A DNA stretch of 64,000 nucleotides from NCBI RefSeq assembly GCF_019455445.1, contig NZ_JAHWUS010000003.1:496001-560000 (forward strand). The letters run 5' to 3'. Below the pieces are notes generated by a model. The model had not been told where the DNA came from, did not search any database, and was given only the letters and a program-made list of their open reading frames with translations. Below, one piece after another: positions 37,119 through 45,990 of the stretch. The position numbers and the translations under genes were made by a program. Within the stretch, counting starts at the first letter, position 1; each line of letters begins with the position of its first letter. Origin of the DNA: Pseudaquidulcibacter saccharophilus (GTDB lineage Bacteria; Pseudomonadota; Alphaproteobacteria; Caulobacterales; Aquidulcibacteraceae).

Positions 37119-38873
37119 TTGAAACAGTTTCTCTTTACTATTGCTGGCGTATTTGTCGGCTTGATTTTATTTTTTGTAATACTTCCGATTATTTTACTTG
37201 CTGGTGCGGCTGGCTCATCAAAACCTGTAACGCCTAGTAATTCAGTCCTAGTTCTTGATTTACGTAAACAAATTACTGACCAAAAACCCGCAAGCCCATT
37301 CGCGTCAATGGATGGCAGTATCGCGGTGGTTGACGTGGTCAATAAATTATATCTTGCGCAATCTGATAATAATGTAAAAGGTCTTTATATCCGTGCACCG
37401 GAAGCCGGTATTGCACCAGCACATGCAGAAGAAATTCGTCAGGCAATTATCGATTTTCAAAATTCTGGAAAATTTGTGGTTGCACATGCCCAAGGTTTTG
37501 AAATGCCAACGCTTTCAAACTATGCAACTGTTTCTAGCGCAAAAGAAATATGGATGCAGGAAGGCTCTGATTTTACTGCAACCGGCTTAGTTTCTGAAAC
37601 TATGTTCTATGGCGGTTTGTTTGAAAAATTTGGGATTGTTCCTCAATTTGAGCAATTTTATGAATATAAAAATGCTGCCAACGTATATACGCAAAAAGAC
37701 TATACCGAGGCTCACCGTGAAGCGACAACTTCATTATTAAGCAGCATTTATAATTCATTCCTTGCCGATATTGCGTTTGACAGAAAAGTTGAAATTGAAA
37801 AATTAAAGACTACTTTGGATGCTGCACCGCTTACACCTGAACAAGCATTGCAAGCAAAATTGATTACGCACATTGGTATGCCAGAAGAGGCACTTGATTT
37901 TGCAATTTCACAAGCAGGTGGAAAAGGCAAAGCGCAAGCGCTCGATTTTGCTGATTATTCGCCATCGCCAAAATCTGGCCCATCTATTGCCGTTATAAAC
38001 GGGGAAGGGGCGATTATTACCGGCCCAGACCAACAATCATTATTTAGTAAAGAGCAAATCATGAATTCTGACGCAATTACTGCTGCAATTCGTGATGCGA
38101 CCGATGATAATGATATTAAGGCGATTGTTTTCCGTGTTTCTTCACCTGGCGGGTCTGCAATCGGCTCGGAACAGATTTGGGCTGCTGTTGAGCGTGCCAA
38201 AGCCAAGAAAAAGCCTGTTGTGATTTCAATGGGGGCATATGCGGCATCTGGCGGATATTATGTCTCTGCTGGTGCTGATAAAATCGTTGCTATGCCGACA
38301 ACTATTACCGGTTCAATCGGGGTTTTGGGCGGTAAAATGGCGGTTAATGGCGCATTGAATAAATATACCGGCATTAACGTAAGCTCTATTCAAATTGGTG
38401 GCCCATATGCAACTGCACTATCTGGTGCGGAGCCTTTCACCAACTCGCAACGCGAGGCCTTCCACAACGCTATGGCGCGCATTTATACGCAATTTACCGG
38501 CAAGGTTGCCGCTGGTCGTAAGCTGCCTATTGAAAAAGTGCAAGAAATAGCCAAAGGTCGCGTTTGGACAGGTCAACAAGCACAAGGTATTGGTTTGGTT
38601 GATAAAGTTGGTGGTTTAATGACCGCAATTGACGAAGCCAAAACACTTGCAGGTATTGATAAGAATAAAACCGTTACTCTTAAACAATATCCGGTTCCAG
38701 AAGATCCGTTCAAAGCACTTGCGTCTATGTTTGGCTCTAATACCCAAGCGGCGCGTGCAGCAGCGGTTTATGGCTTATTCCTCGGTGATGCCCGTCTTAA
38801 TGAGGTTTTGACCGACATCAACGCTGCAAATGACAATAAGGTGCAGGCAAAGGAATATATGCGCGTTAAATAA
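37119..38873 (+). CDS. sppA: Signal peptide peptidase SppA (67-kDa type, S49)
   Basis: Inner-membrane serine protease that degrades cleaved signal peptides. The 584-residue protein has one N-terminal TM helix (residues about 6-30) and the tandem S49 layout of long SppA: the catalytic Lys184 in FYEYKNAANVY in the first half, and the nucleophile Ser377 in AASGGYYVSAG in the second half. Other marks are RVSSPGGSAIGSEQIW, TGSIGVLGG and GRVWTGQQA. The start is TTG at 37119, backed by AGGAGG 5 nt upstream. Single gene with a strong terminator. Confidence 0.95.
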   Translation: MKQFLFTIAGVFVGLILFFVILPIILLAGAAGSSKPVTPSNSVLVLDLRKQITDQKPASPFASMDGSIAVVDVVNKLYLAQSDNNVKGLYIRAPEAGIAPAHAEEIRQAIIDFQNSGKFVVAHAQGFEMPTLSNYATVSSAKEIWMQEGSDFTATGLVSETMFYGGLFEKFGIVPQFEQFYEYKNAANVYTQKDYTEAHREATTSLLSSIYNSFLADIAFDRKVEIEKLKTTLDAAPLTPEQALQAKLITHIGMPEEALDFAISQAGGKGKAQALDFADYSPSPKSGPSIAVINGEGAIITGPDQQSLFSKEQIMNSDAITAAIRDATDDNDIKAIVFRVSSPGGSAIGSEQIWAAVERAKAKKKPVVISMGAYAASGGYYVSAGADKIVAMPTTITGSIGVLGGKMAVNGALNKYTGINVSSIQIGGPYATALSGAEPFTNSQREAFHNAMARIYTQFTGKVAAGRKLPIEKVQEIAKGRVWTGQQAQGIGLVDKVGGLMTAIDEAKTLAGIDKNKTVTLKQYPVPEDPFKALASMFGSNTQAARAAAVYGLFLGDARLNEVLTDINAANDNKVQAKEYMRVK

Positions 38874-38894
38874 TTGGTTTTAATTGTTTTGAAT

Positions 38895-38922
38895 AAGGCG
38901 GCGCATATGTGCCGCCTTTTTT
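38895..38922 (+). terminator. Intrinsic terminator of sppA
   Basis: AAGGCGGC (38895-38902) pairs with GCCGCCTT (38911-38918), loop GCATATGT, followed by TTTTATT. Confidence 0.92.
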
Positions 38923-38925
38923 ATT

Positions 38926-39242
38926 GCGCCATACCCAATATTGGGGAGGGGGCGAATAACACTATCAAACGCTATCATTCGCTATCATTGGGTACGAAAT
39001 GGATAGCATTTATAAAATGCGTTGAGTGGTTTAGATTTGGGTTTTATTGCCATCAACATGTCTGGCAATGCCTCCTTTAGGCGGCACTATAAACCCACAT
39101 ATCTGCGTGTGGATAATGATTAGCCTTTAGGGCAGAGGCAAACCAACCGGATATAATACCAACGGCATTCAGAGTTCTATATTCAGCAAAGCCTTAATTT
39201 ATAAAAGCAAAGCATTCCGCATACAAATAACCGCACCCAAAT
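38926..39242. other. Gene-less spacer with several short hairpins and a tandem 10-mer
   Basis: No credible gene. It holds the perfect palindrome CCCAATATTGGG (38934-38945) flanked by GC-rich arms, a tandem CGCTATCATT x2 near 38970-38991, GCATTT-ATA-AAATGC near 39007-39021 and TTGCCA...TGGCAA near 39049-39070. It may be remnant or RNA-structured sequence; function unknown. Confidence 0.45.
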
Positions 39243-39269
39243 AAAAACGGCGGGGAATTTTCCCCGCCG
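39243..39269 (-). terminator. Intrinsic terminator of TBDR 1
   Basis: CGGCGGGGAA (39248-39257) and TTCCCCGCCG (39260-39269) form a 10-bp stem; on the minus strand it is followed by TTTTT (39247-39243). Confidence 0.92.
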
Positions 39270-39293
39270 AAATTATAGTTTTTGATAATTCTA

Positions 39294-42158
39294 TTAGAAT
39301 TTAAGCTTGAAGCCCATGTAGTAAGCGCGGCCCAAAACGTCAAATGCGTTTGGATCAGTGTTACCATCTGGAGAGTTATCAAATACAGGTGGTTCTTTGT
39401 CGAATAGGTTATTAACACCAAAGATAAGATCTGTAGATGGTGTAACCGCCCAACGTGCTTGCGCATCTGTAACAGTATAAGCATCAGTACCAATGTAACC
39501 ACCATCTTCAAATACAGGTAGGTTTCCTTGGTTTTCCATTTTATCGTAATAAGTGGTGTTAACGGTAAGTTTAACGTCACCGATGTTGTAACCTAGAGAA
39601 AGAGTTGCTTTGTATTCAGGCAATGTTGCAGAAATATTGTATGAACCAATAGTTCCAGCATATTCAATACCATCCAACTCATATGATTTTAGGTAGTTCA
39701 TCAACAAGTTCACAGACATTTTGTCGTCAAAGATTTTGCTGTCTTTTACCAACCAACCTAGTGGAAGTTTGTAATCAACGCTTAAGTCAACACCTTGTGT
39801 TTGAAGCGCTGAAACGTTGCCCAATGAAGTTCTAACTTTAAGCTCACCAGTTGAGTCGCGATAAATCGCAGGTAGACCGATATCAGAATCGAAACATGCA
39901 GTTGAGTTCATGTCATTAGATGCGAAACATGCATTAACAACACCAGAAGCACCACCGAATTTAGTACCGATATAGTCTTCAACTTTGATGTCATAGTAAT
40001 CAAGAGTTACGGCTAGGCCTGGTACATAAGAAGGACGATAAACCGCACCCAAAGTCAAAGTCTTGCTGGTTTCCGCATCAAGATGCTTGTTACCATAAGA
40101 GAATGATTCGATTTGTGAGTTAGGTTGTACGAAACCAACAGTTACAGGGTTTACACCAAGTTGAGCAGTACAGAACGCAATTGTTTGAGCAGAAAGTGTT
40201 CTTGATGCACCGTTGTTTACGTTTTTAGTTGAGCAAGGATCGGTGAATTGAGGGAAGCCTTGGTCACCAGATTGGAACAATTCAAACGCAGATGGTGCAC
40301 GGCTTGCTTGCTGATACATTGCGCGAACCAACAAGTCATTAACAGGTTTCCATTGTAAACCTGCTTTGAATGCAGTGGTTTCACCAACTGATGAGTAGTT
40401 TGAGTAACGACCACCAACTTCAAGATCAAGTTTTTGAGCAAACGGAAGATCTGCAAGAAGAGGGAAGGTTGCCTCACCGAAGAATTCAGTAGCGTCATAA
40501 CCACCAGAAACCGGACGTTCAGCGTTGAAGCCGAAGATGTCGCCAGAGCCGTGAGCAGCATCAGGTTCGAATGCGAAATCATCTTTACGATATTCTGCAC
40601 CAACGTTGAAGCTTGCATAGCCTGCAGGAAGTTCAAACAGGTCACCACCAATGTTTGCGTTCAATACTGTACGTTCAAAGATTGTTGTATCGCTGAAGTT
40701 CAAACGAACGAAGTTAACTGCTGCTTCTGAAGCAGAGTTTGCACCAAACAAATCAAATGGTACGCAAGTTGGGAAGATTGCAAGAACCGCTGCGCCGCAA
40801 GAAGTTGTAGTTGCGCCTTGGCTAGTGCCGCGGGTAGCAGCAATCATTCTTGAACGAGAAACGTCGTTATATGTTGCGTCTCTGAATTCAGTTCTTCCGT
40901 AAGAAGCACTTACATCCCATTTAAAGCCAGTTGCAGTTGTGCCACCAATGCCAGAGAAGAATTGGAATTGTTTGTTGTTGTGGTCTTGAATACGTGCGCC
41001 AACTTGATCCATACGTTTACGGAAAACAAAGTTATCATTTGGATTTGCACGAGCAGCAAGAATTGATGCAAAGCTTGCGTCGATGAATGGGTTATCAGTT
41101 GCAACAGACAAACCAGTCATTGGAGTAGGTGCCAATTGGCTAGACTGACGGTTGTCAGTGTAGAACAATTCAAGACGACCAGTTACGTTATCAGTAAAGT
41201 TATATTTACCGAAAACAGCTGAAGAGATTCTTTCGCCAGGTGACATAAGGTTGTTTACTGGTGAGAAGTTGTAACGGTCATTAACCGCAGCGGTCATGTC
41301 GAAATCGTTACAATAACCTTGTGCAACGCCAGCTGCTGTAAATGAAATGTTAGTTGAAGAACCGTTTGATTGACAACCAGCGTTAGTAGCAGTTGATGCA
41401 AACGGGTTCAAAGGAACGTTATCAGCACGACCAGCAACACCAGTTGCAGAACCACCGGCATTTGAATATTTCGCCCAATCGCGTTCACCAGCAAGAACTA
41501 CATCACGTTTATAGTAAGATGTATAAGCAGTAATGTTACCTTTGCCATCAGCAAAGTCAGTGCCTAAGATTGCTGAGATGTCATAAGACGCACCATCACC
41601 AACTTCTGTAATGCCTGATTGGCCAGAAATTTGAAGACCATTGAAGTGATCTTTCATGATGAAGTTAACAACACCAGCCATCGCGTCTGAACCATATGTA
41701 GCAGATGCGCCACCAGTAACAACTTCAACTCTTTCAATCAAACCAGCAGGAATTGCGTTAAGGTCGATTGCAGAAGAAGCTTTTGTAGCAGGGGTCATAC
41801 GGTGACCGTTTACAAGAACTAGAGTTCTTGATGGGCCAAGACCACGAAGGTCAACAGTTGCAGTACCATCTGATGGGTTGTTTGATGCAGCAGTTAAACC
41901 AGGAACAACTTGTGGAAGGTTGTTAAGGATTTTTTCTGTTGTAAGCGAGCCAGTAGCTGCGATTTGAGCAGCGCCAAGTGAGGTAATCGGGCTTGCAGAA
42001 ACGTAATCTTTTTTAGCAATACGAGAACCGGTAACAACAACAGTATCACCAGTTGTAGTATCTTGTGCCATTGCAGGCATAGCCATTGCTAGACCGGAAA
42101 TAATGGTCCCTGCAAGCAATGCACCGCGCAGTTTATTAGAGTGTAAATTTATTTTCAC
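39294..42158 (-). CDS. TonB-dependent outer-membrane receptor 1
   Basis: A 954-residue TBDR: signal peptide with LRGALLAGTIISGLAMAMP and cleavage after AMA, a short linker with the TonB-box-like DTVVVTGSRI, plug domain (TEKILNNLPQVVPG, VDLRGLGPSRTLVLVNGHR, IERVEVVTGGASATYGSDAMAGVVNFI) and a 22-strand barrel ending in Phe (YYMGFKLKF). It imports an unknown large or scarce ligand with TonB energy; peptidase genes nearby suggest peptides, as inference. The start is a GTG at 42158 with AGGAG 9 nt upstream. Its promoter and leader are shared with TBDR 2. Confidence 0.93.
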   Translation of the reverse strand: MKINLHSNKLRGALLAGTIISGLAMAMPAMAQDTTTGDTVVVTGSRIAKKDYVSASPITSLGAAQIAATGSLTTEKILNNLPQVVPGLTAASNNPSDGTATVDLRGLGPSRTLVLVNGHRMTPATKASSAIDLNAIPAGLIERVEVVTGGASATYGSDAMAGVVNFIMKDHFNGLQISGQSGITEVGDGASYDISAILGTDFADGKGNITAYTSYYKRDVVLAGERDWAKYSNAGGSATGVAGRADNVPLNPFASTATNAGCQSNGSSTNISFTAAGVAQGYCNDFDMTAAVNDRYNFSPVNNLMSPGERISSAVFGKYNFTDNVTGRLELFYTDNRQSSQLAPTPMTGLSVATDNPFIDASFASILAARANPNDNFVFRKRMDQVGARIQDHNNKQFQFFSGIGGTTATGFKWDVSASYGRTEFRDATYNDVSRSRMIAATRGTSQGATTTSCGAAVLAIFPTCVPFDLFGANSASEAAVNFVRLNFSDTTIFERTVLNANIGGDLFELPAGYASFNVGAEYRKDDFAFEPDAAHGSGDIFGFNAERPVSGGYDATEFFGEATFPLLADLPFAQKLDLEVGGRYSNYSSVGETTAFKAGLQWKPVNDLLVRAMYQQASRAPSAFELFQSGDQGFPQFTDPCSTKNVNNGASRTLSAQTIAFCTAQLGVNPVTVGFVQPNSQIESFSYGNKHLDAETSKTLTLGAVYRPSYVPGLAVTLDYYDIKVEDYIGTKFGGASGVVNACFASNDMNSTACFDSDIGLPAIYRDSTGELKVRTSLGNVSALQTQGVDLSVDYKLPLGWLVKDSKIFDDKMSVNLLMNYLKSYELDGIEYAGTIGSYNISATLPEYKATLSLGYNIGDVKLTVNTTYYDKMENQGNLPVFEDGGYIGTDAYTVTDAQARWAVTPSTDLIFGVNNLFDKEPPVFDNSPDGNTDPNAFDVLGRAYYMGFKLKF

Positions 42159-42247
42159 TGTGGGTTTCTCCTAAAATTTTCCCCTGCTTTGAGACATACA
42201 GTCCCATTGCAAAGCGGAAAATTTGTTGAAAACGCCACTTAAGTCAA
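42159..42247 (-). promoter_or_regulatory. TBDR 1 promoter and structured leader
   Basis: On the minus strand: -35-like TTGACT (42247-42242), then a leader hairpin TGGGAC/GTCTCA (42206-42190) with a 5-nt loop, a G-run, and AGGAG before the GTG start. The 54 nt next to the start align without gaps to the same region of TBDR 2 with about 44 identical bases. Confidence 0.6.
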
Positions 42248-42271
42248 CTTACTTATTACATTTAAGTAAGT
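42247..42271. promoter_or_regulatory. 9-bp inverted repeat overlapping the TBDR 1 promoter
   Basis: ACTTACTTA (42247-42255) and TAAGTAAGT (42263-42271) form a perfect inverted repeat with a 7-bp spacer, touching the -35-like TTGACT. It looks like a regulator operator and is not kept in the otherwise similar TBDR 2 promoter. Confidence 0.55.
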
Positions 42272-42520
42272 GCATTCGCGTAACTTTGTCGCAAGTGTTG
42301 CGCAATTGTCGCAATTTGTTAAATCTTTATGTTTTTTATATCTATAATTGAAGATAATTTTCTCAAGATGTAGGAATTATAAGCAAGTTTCTTTCTTGTA
42401 AATAAAGCATAGTTCATTAAATTTAGTATATGCAGGTAAATATTATACAATAATTGCCTGTTTTTTGTACATGTTTTTAATGTTTTTGCACGCTTATTAG
42501 TTATTTATGCCAGTGAAAAT
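42272..42520. other. AT-rich spacer between TBDR 2 end and TBDR 1 promoter
   Basis: No gene seen. Contains GTCGCAAGTGTTGCGCAATTGTCGC near 42289 in broken palindromic form (ttgcgcaa core), possibly upstream regulatory sequence. Confidence 0.4.
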
Positions 42521-42543
42521 GGCGGGCATTCATTATGCCCGCC
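42521..42543 (-). terminator. Hairpin terminator of TBDR 2
   Basis: GGCGGGCAT (42521-42529) pairs with ATGCCCGCC (42535-42543); on the minus strand it is followed by ATTTTC. Strong stem, modest T tail. Confidence 0.75.
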
Positions 42544-42559
42544 AATCAATTATTTAAAC

Positions 42560-45500
42560 TTAGTACTTGAATTTCATACCAATTCGGTAAGTTCTTCCAA
42601 TTACACCCGCCGCAGAGAAGGCATAGTTGAAGTTTGATACACGTGAAGCATAACCAGTTGAACCATAAGAAGAGTTAGGGTCATAAGGTGCTTCGTTATT
42701 GAATATGTTACCAATATCAACATATCCAGTGTAGTTTTCATTTACTTTATACTCGAAGTGAGCGTCAGTATAAATGAAAGGCTTAACTTCACAAACAACA
42801 GGTGTTTTACCATCACGGTAGTAAGAGATTGTATGCAAGCCAGCAGCACATGGTTGATCCCATGTATCGCCTTGGTCCATTGCAATCCAGTTATAGCTAC
42901 CAGTGTAATAAGTTGTGAAGGTAGTGCTGAAGTTGCCATATTCAAATGTATTCTGCCAGTTACCTTTCCACTTTGGAGTACCAGAACCAGAAGTAATATC
43001 GTTATTACCTAAGGTACCATCAAAGCGTTCTACGTTACCTGCCATATCTTTTTGTTTGTAATATGAAATATATGATGCTTGAAGCCCAGTATTCCATTTC
43101 ACAGTGTTGAAAAGATTAAAGCGACCATTTGCAGCAAAGTCAAAACCAGAGTTGGTCATTTCAGCCAAGTTTTGGCGTGTGAAAATAACATATGCAACAC
43201 GTGGAATTGCATTTGGATAAAGCGTATCAGCTTCATCGGCAACAATTTTATAACCATCCGGAACGGTCTGACCAGCAAGGAATGCCTCAACAGCAGCGGC
43301 CCAACCAGATGGAGTCATGATAACATCTTTTTTGGTGATTTTGTAATAATCAAGAGACAAATCAATGTTTTTCAATGGACGATAAACAACGCCAAGAGAT
43401 GCACCAGTTGATTTTTCAGGTTTTAGGTCTTTTGCGGCAATTGTTGTTTTACCAATGCTGAATGCACTAGCATAAGTGTTGTTACCATGTGACGCCTTCC
43501 AAGCAGCGTTGCTAGACGTATAGCTAACAAAGCCTGTGGTTGGATCAGAGTTGGTTTCAGCAATTGAAGGGGCACGGAAACCTTTTGAGATGCTTCCACG
43601 GAATGCCAAGGTTGGCATTACTTCCCAGCGACCACTAAGTTTTGGTGAAAATGCTGATTGACCAGTTGAGTATTTGTCATAACGACCGCCAAGATTAAGA
43701 TCTAGGCCTTTTAATACTGGCGCATTCAATTCAAAGAATGCCGCATGAACAGAACGTCCACCAACTGCACCAAATGGGTTAATCGCAGAAGTCCAACGCA
43801 TAGTTGGATCGCCGCCAATTGGGTCTGGGTTCGCAGAGCGGTTTGAGATAGATTCCCAACGGGTATCAAGGCCCAAACCAATTGTTGACATACCGCCAGG
43901 CATAGAAATCAAATCTCTTGATGCGATACCTCTCAACTCGATTAGCTGTGAAACAGAGTTTTGAGTATTAACTGGTGCGATATAATCTCTTGTTGCCTGT
44001 GTGTTTGCAGACGGATTAACAAAGTTATACATACCGCTGTTAATGGCATTAACAAGATGGTTTAAATATAGAACGCCGTGACGCTCATAAGTAAGCCTGT
44101 TGTCAGATGCAGCGAGGTCAACACTATAATTCCATTTACCCGCACTTCCATCGATGCCAGTAGCAAAGCGGAATACTTGGTCAGTGGTTTCAGTGTAACG
44201 AGGAATATCTTCAAAGCGATAGAAGATTCTTGCAACATAACCTTGTGACGCAAATGGGTTGTTAGGGTTAAGTGTGCCATTAGCAGATGTACATGTAACT
44301 GTACCGATTGGGCATACATAAACTGGTAAGTATGCACCTAGAGAACCATATACACTGTTGGTTGCGTTCAAGCTAAATGTTGTACCAGCTTGACCAGCAG
44401 TTGCACCGCTTCTTAAAGGTTGCGGCGTGCCATCAAGGTGAGACTTATACTGATAGCCGCTAAACATGAAGTGAACTTGAAGGTTATCGCTTAGGTCTTT
44501 TACGCCATGCATAGCAAATGATGCACGAGTGTTTTCAGGATTCAAAACCGCGTATTTGTTTACGACATCCAACTGACAGAATGTTGGGTTAGATGCATAA
44601 CCAGATGTTGCTGTCGCACCAGGAACCATTGCTGTTCCAACGGTTACAGATGTCATAGAACCACAGCCTGCAGAAGGGTTGATTAATTGGTAATCACCTT
44701 TTTGAGTAGTGCCTAAATATGGTCTAACAACTGCTACACCAGTACCAGCGGTGCTTGCGCCAGTAAATGTGCCGTCAAATTGCAAACCGTTTACAATACC
44801 ATTTGTACGGCATGTTTGCTTGCCATCAACAACTGATGTTGCGCATAAACCGCTCATATTTGCTGTATTATAAGGATAGTCTAGATCATAAGCATGTAGC
44901 TCATCAGTGTGTTGATATTCTGCAGCAAAATAAAGGTTATAGCCATCATCAGCTAACTTTCCTTTGCCCCATAATATATTACCACCATAGTTTGCCTTAC
45001 CGCCATCAAAACGGTTGCCACCGTATATTTTACCGCTTAAGCCTTTATATTCTTTGCGGCTGATAACGTTAATAACGCCTGCAATGGCATCCGCGCCATA
45101 TGTTGAAGACGCACCTTCTTGAAGGACGTCCATTTGCGCTGTTACCATGTTAGGAATTGCGTTCAAGTCAACAAAGTTTCTTGTCGCATCATCGGCAAGT
45201 GGATAGTATGCCATGCGCATGCCATCAACAATTGTTAATGTTGAGTTTGATGTCATAGAGCGTAATGAAATAGCAGATGCACCTTGTGCAAAGTTTCCGC
45301 CTGCAGACCATTCGTTGGTCATTGCGCCACCACCGTTACCAGGAAGTGTTTGCGCAATTGCTTCAATTGTGGTTCCGCCACGTTTTTCCATTTGCACGGC
45401 ACTGATTTCTGTAATCGGCGCATTTGCTTTTAGGTTCTTGTTGCGGATAATCGAGCCTGTTACAATAACTACGTTCTCATCGCTCTTTACGGCCGTTTTT

Positions 45501-45598
45501 TCTTGCGCCATTGCCGGTGATATAAATATCATTCCCGAAATAATGGTCCCAGCAAGCAAAGCACCGCGTAGTGTGTTTTGTCTGTTTTGTCTTTCCAA
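42560..45598 (-). CDS. TonB-dependent outer-membrane receptor 2
   Basis: A 1012-residue TBDR. The signal peptide core LRGALLAGTIISG is the same as in TBDR 1 and ends at PAMA. The TonB-box-like ENVVIVTGSII is followed by the plug (IEAIAQTLPGNGGG, ISLRSMTSNSTLTIVDGMR, ASSTYGADAIAGVINVISRK) and a long barrel ending RIGMKFKY. It differs strongly from TBDR 1 after the signal peptide, so ligands probably differ. The start is TTG at 45598 with AGGAG 9 nt upstream, in the same leader as TBDR 1. Confidence 0.92.
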   Translation of the reverse strand: MERQNRQNTLRGALLAGTIISGMIFISPAMAQEKTAVKSDENVVIVTGSIIRNKNLKANAPITEISAVQMEKRGGTTIEAIAQTLPGNGGGAMTNEWSAGGNFAQGASAISLRSMTSNSTLTIVDGMRMAYYPLADDATRNFVDLNAIPNMVTAQMDVLQEGASSTYGADAIAGVINVISRKEYKGLSGKIYGGNRFDGGKANYGGNILWGKGKLADDGYNLYFAAEYQHTDELHAYDLDYPYNTANMSGLCATSVVDGKQTCRTNGIVNGLQFDGTFTGASTAGTGVAVVRPYLGTTQKGDYQLINPSAGCGSMTSVTVGTAMVPGATATSGYASNPTFCQLDVVNKYAVLNPENTRASFAMHGVKDLSDNLQVHFMFSGYQYKSHLDGTPQPLRSGATAGQAGTTFSLNATNSVYGSLGAYLPVYVCPIGTVTCTSANGTLNPNNPFASQGYVARIFYRFEDIPRYTETTDQVFRFATGIDGSAGKWNYSVDLAASDNRLTYERHGVLYLNHLVNAINSGMYNFVNPSANTQATRDYIAPVNTQNSVSQLIELRGIASRDLISMPGGMSTIGLGLDTRWESISNRSANPDPIGGDPTMRWTSAINPFGAVGGRSVHAAFFELNAPVLKGLDLNLGGRYDKYSTGQSAFSPKLSGRWEVMPTLAFRGSISKGFRAPSIAETNSDPTTGFVSYTSSNAAWKASHGNNTYASAFSIGKTTIAAKDLKPEKSTGASLGVVYRPLKNIDLSLDYYKITKKDVIMTPSGWAAAVEAFLAGQTVPDGYKIVADEADTLYPNAIPRVAYVIFTRQNLAEMTNSGFDFAANGRFNLFNTVKWNTGLQASYISYYKQKDMAGNVERFDGTLGNNDITSGSGTPKWKGNWQNTFEYGNFSTTFTTYYTGSYNWIAMDQGDTWDQPCAAGLHTISYYRDGKTPVVCEVKPFIYTDAHFEYKVNENYTGYVDIGNIFNNEAPYDPNSSYGSTGYASRVSNFNYAFSAAGVIGRTYRIGMKFKY

Positions 45599-45686
45599 TG
45601 TAGGTTTCTCCTAAAATATTCCCCCGCACTGAGGCAAAAAGCCCCACTGCAATAAAAAATTTGTTAGAAAATTACTACTTAGTCAA
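45599..45686 (-). promoter_or_regulatory. TBDR 2 promoter and structured leader
   Basis: On the minus strand: TTGACT (45686-45681), leader hairpin TGGGGC/GCCTCA (45646-45630) with loop TTTTT, G-run and AGGAG. Relative to TBDR 1 the stem has changed an A-U pair to G-C, keeping pairing. Confidence 0.6.
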
Positions 45687-45936
45687 TCCAAACATTACAT
45701 TTTTGACATGATTTCTGCACATTTTTGCCATAATTAATGCATGATTTTGCCATTATTTAGAAAAATCATTATTAGATTGGCATTTTGGCAACCAATTCTA
45801 TCTAAAAAAGGTGTGTATTGGTTGGCGTAAAATATGAAATACTAAATATTGAATTGTTGCTTATTGTTTTTTGTTTCAGTCTTTGTCTGATTCAATGTTT
45901 CTATATTTAATATTTGTACTCATGTTCAGGAATATA
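45687..45936. other. AT-rich spacer between TBDR 3 end and TBDR 2 promoter
   Basis: No gene seen. Two TTTTGCCAT-like copies near 45725 and 45747 and a broken ATTGG...CCAAT pair near 45776-45795 may be regulator sites. Confidence 0.35.
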
Positions 45937-45967
45937 AAAAAGGCGGCCCTTTAAAGAGCCGCCTTTT
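45937..45967. terminator. Terminator of TBDR 3
   Basis: AAAAGGCGGC (45937-45946) pairs with GCCGCCTTTT (45958-45967). T-runs lie on both sides, so it works for the minus-strand TBDR 3. Confidence 0.9.
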
Positions 45968-45990
45968 ATTTAAAATCAAATGATTAAAAA

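Noticed and set aside
38874-39080. A 68-codon frame beginning at the sppA stop
   Set aside because: It runs through the sppA terminator hairpin and has no SD or similarity.
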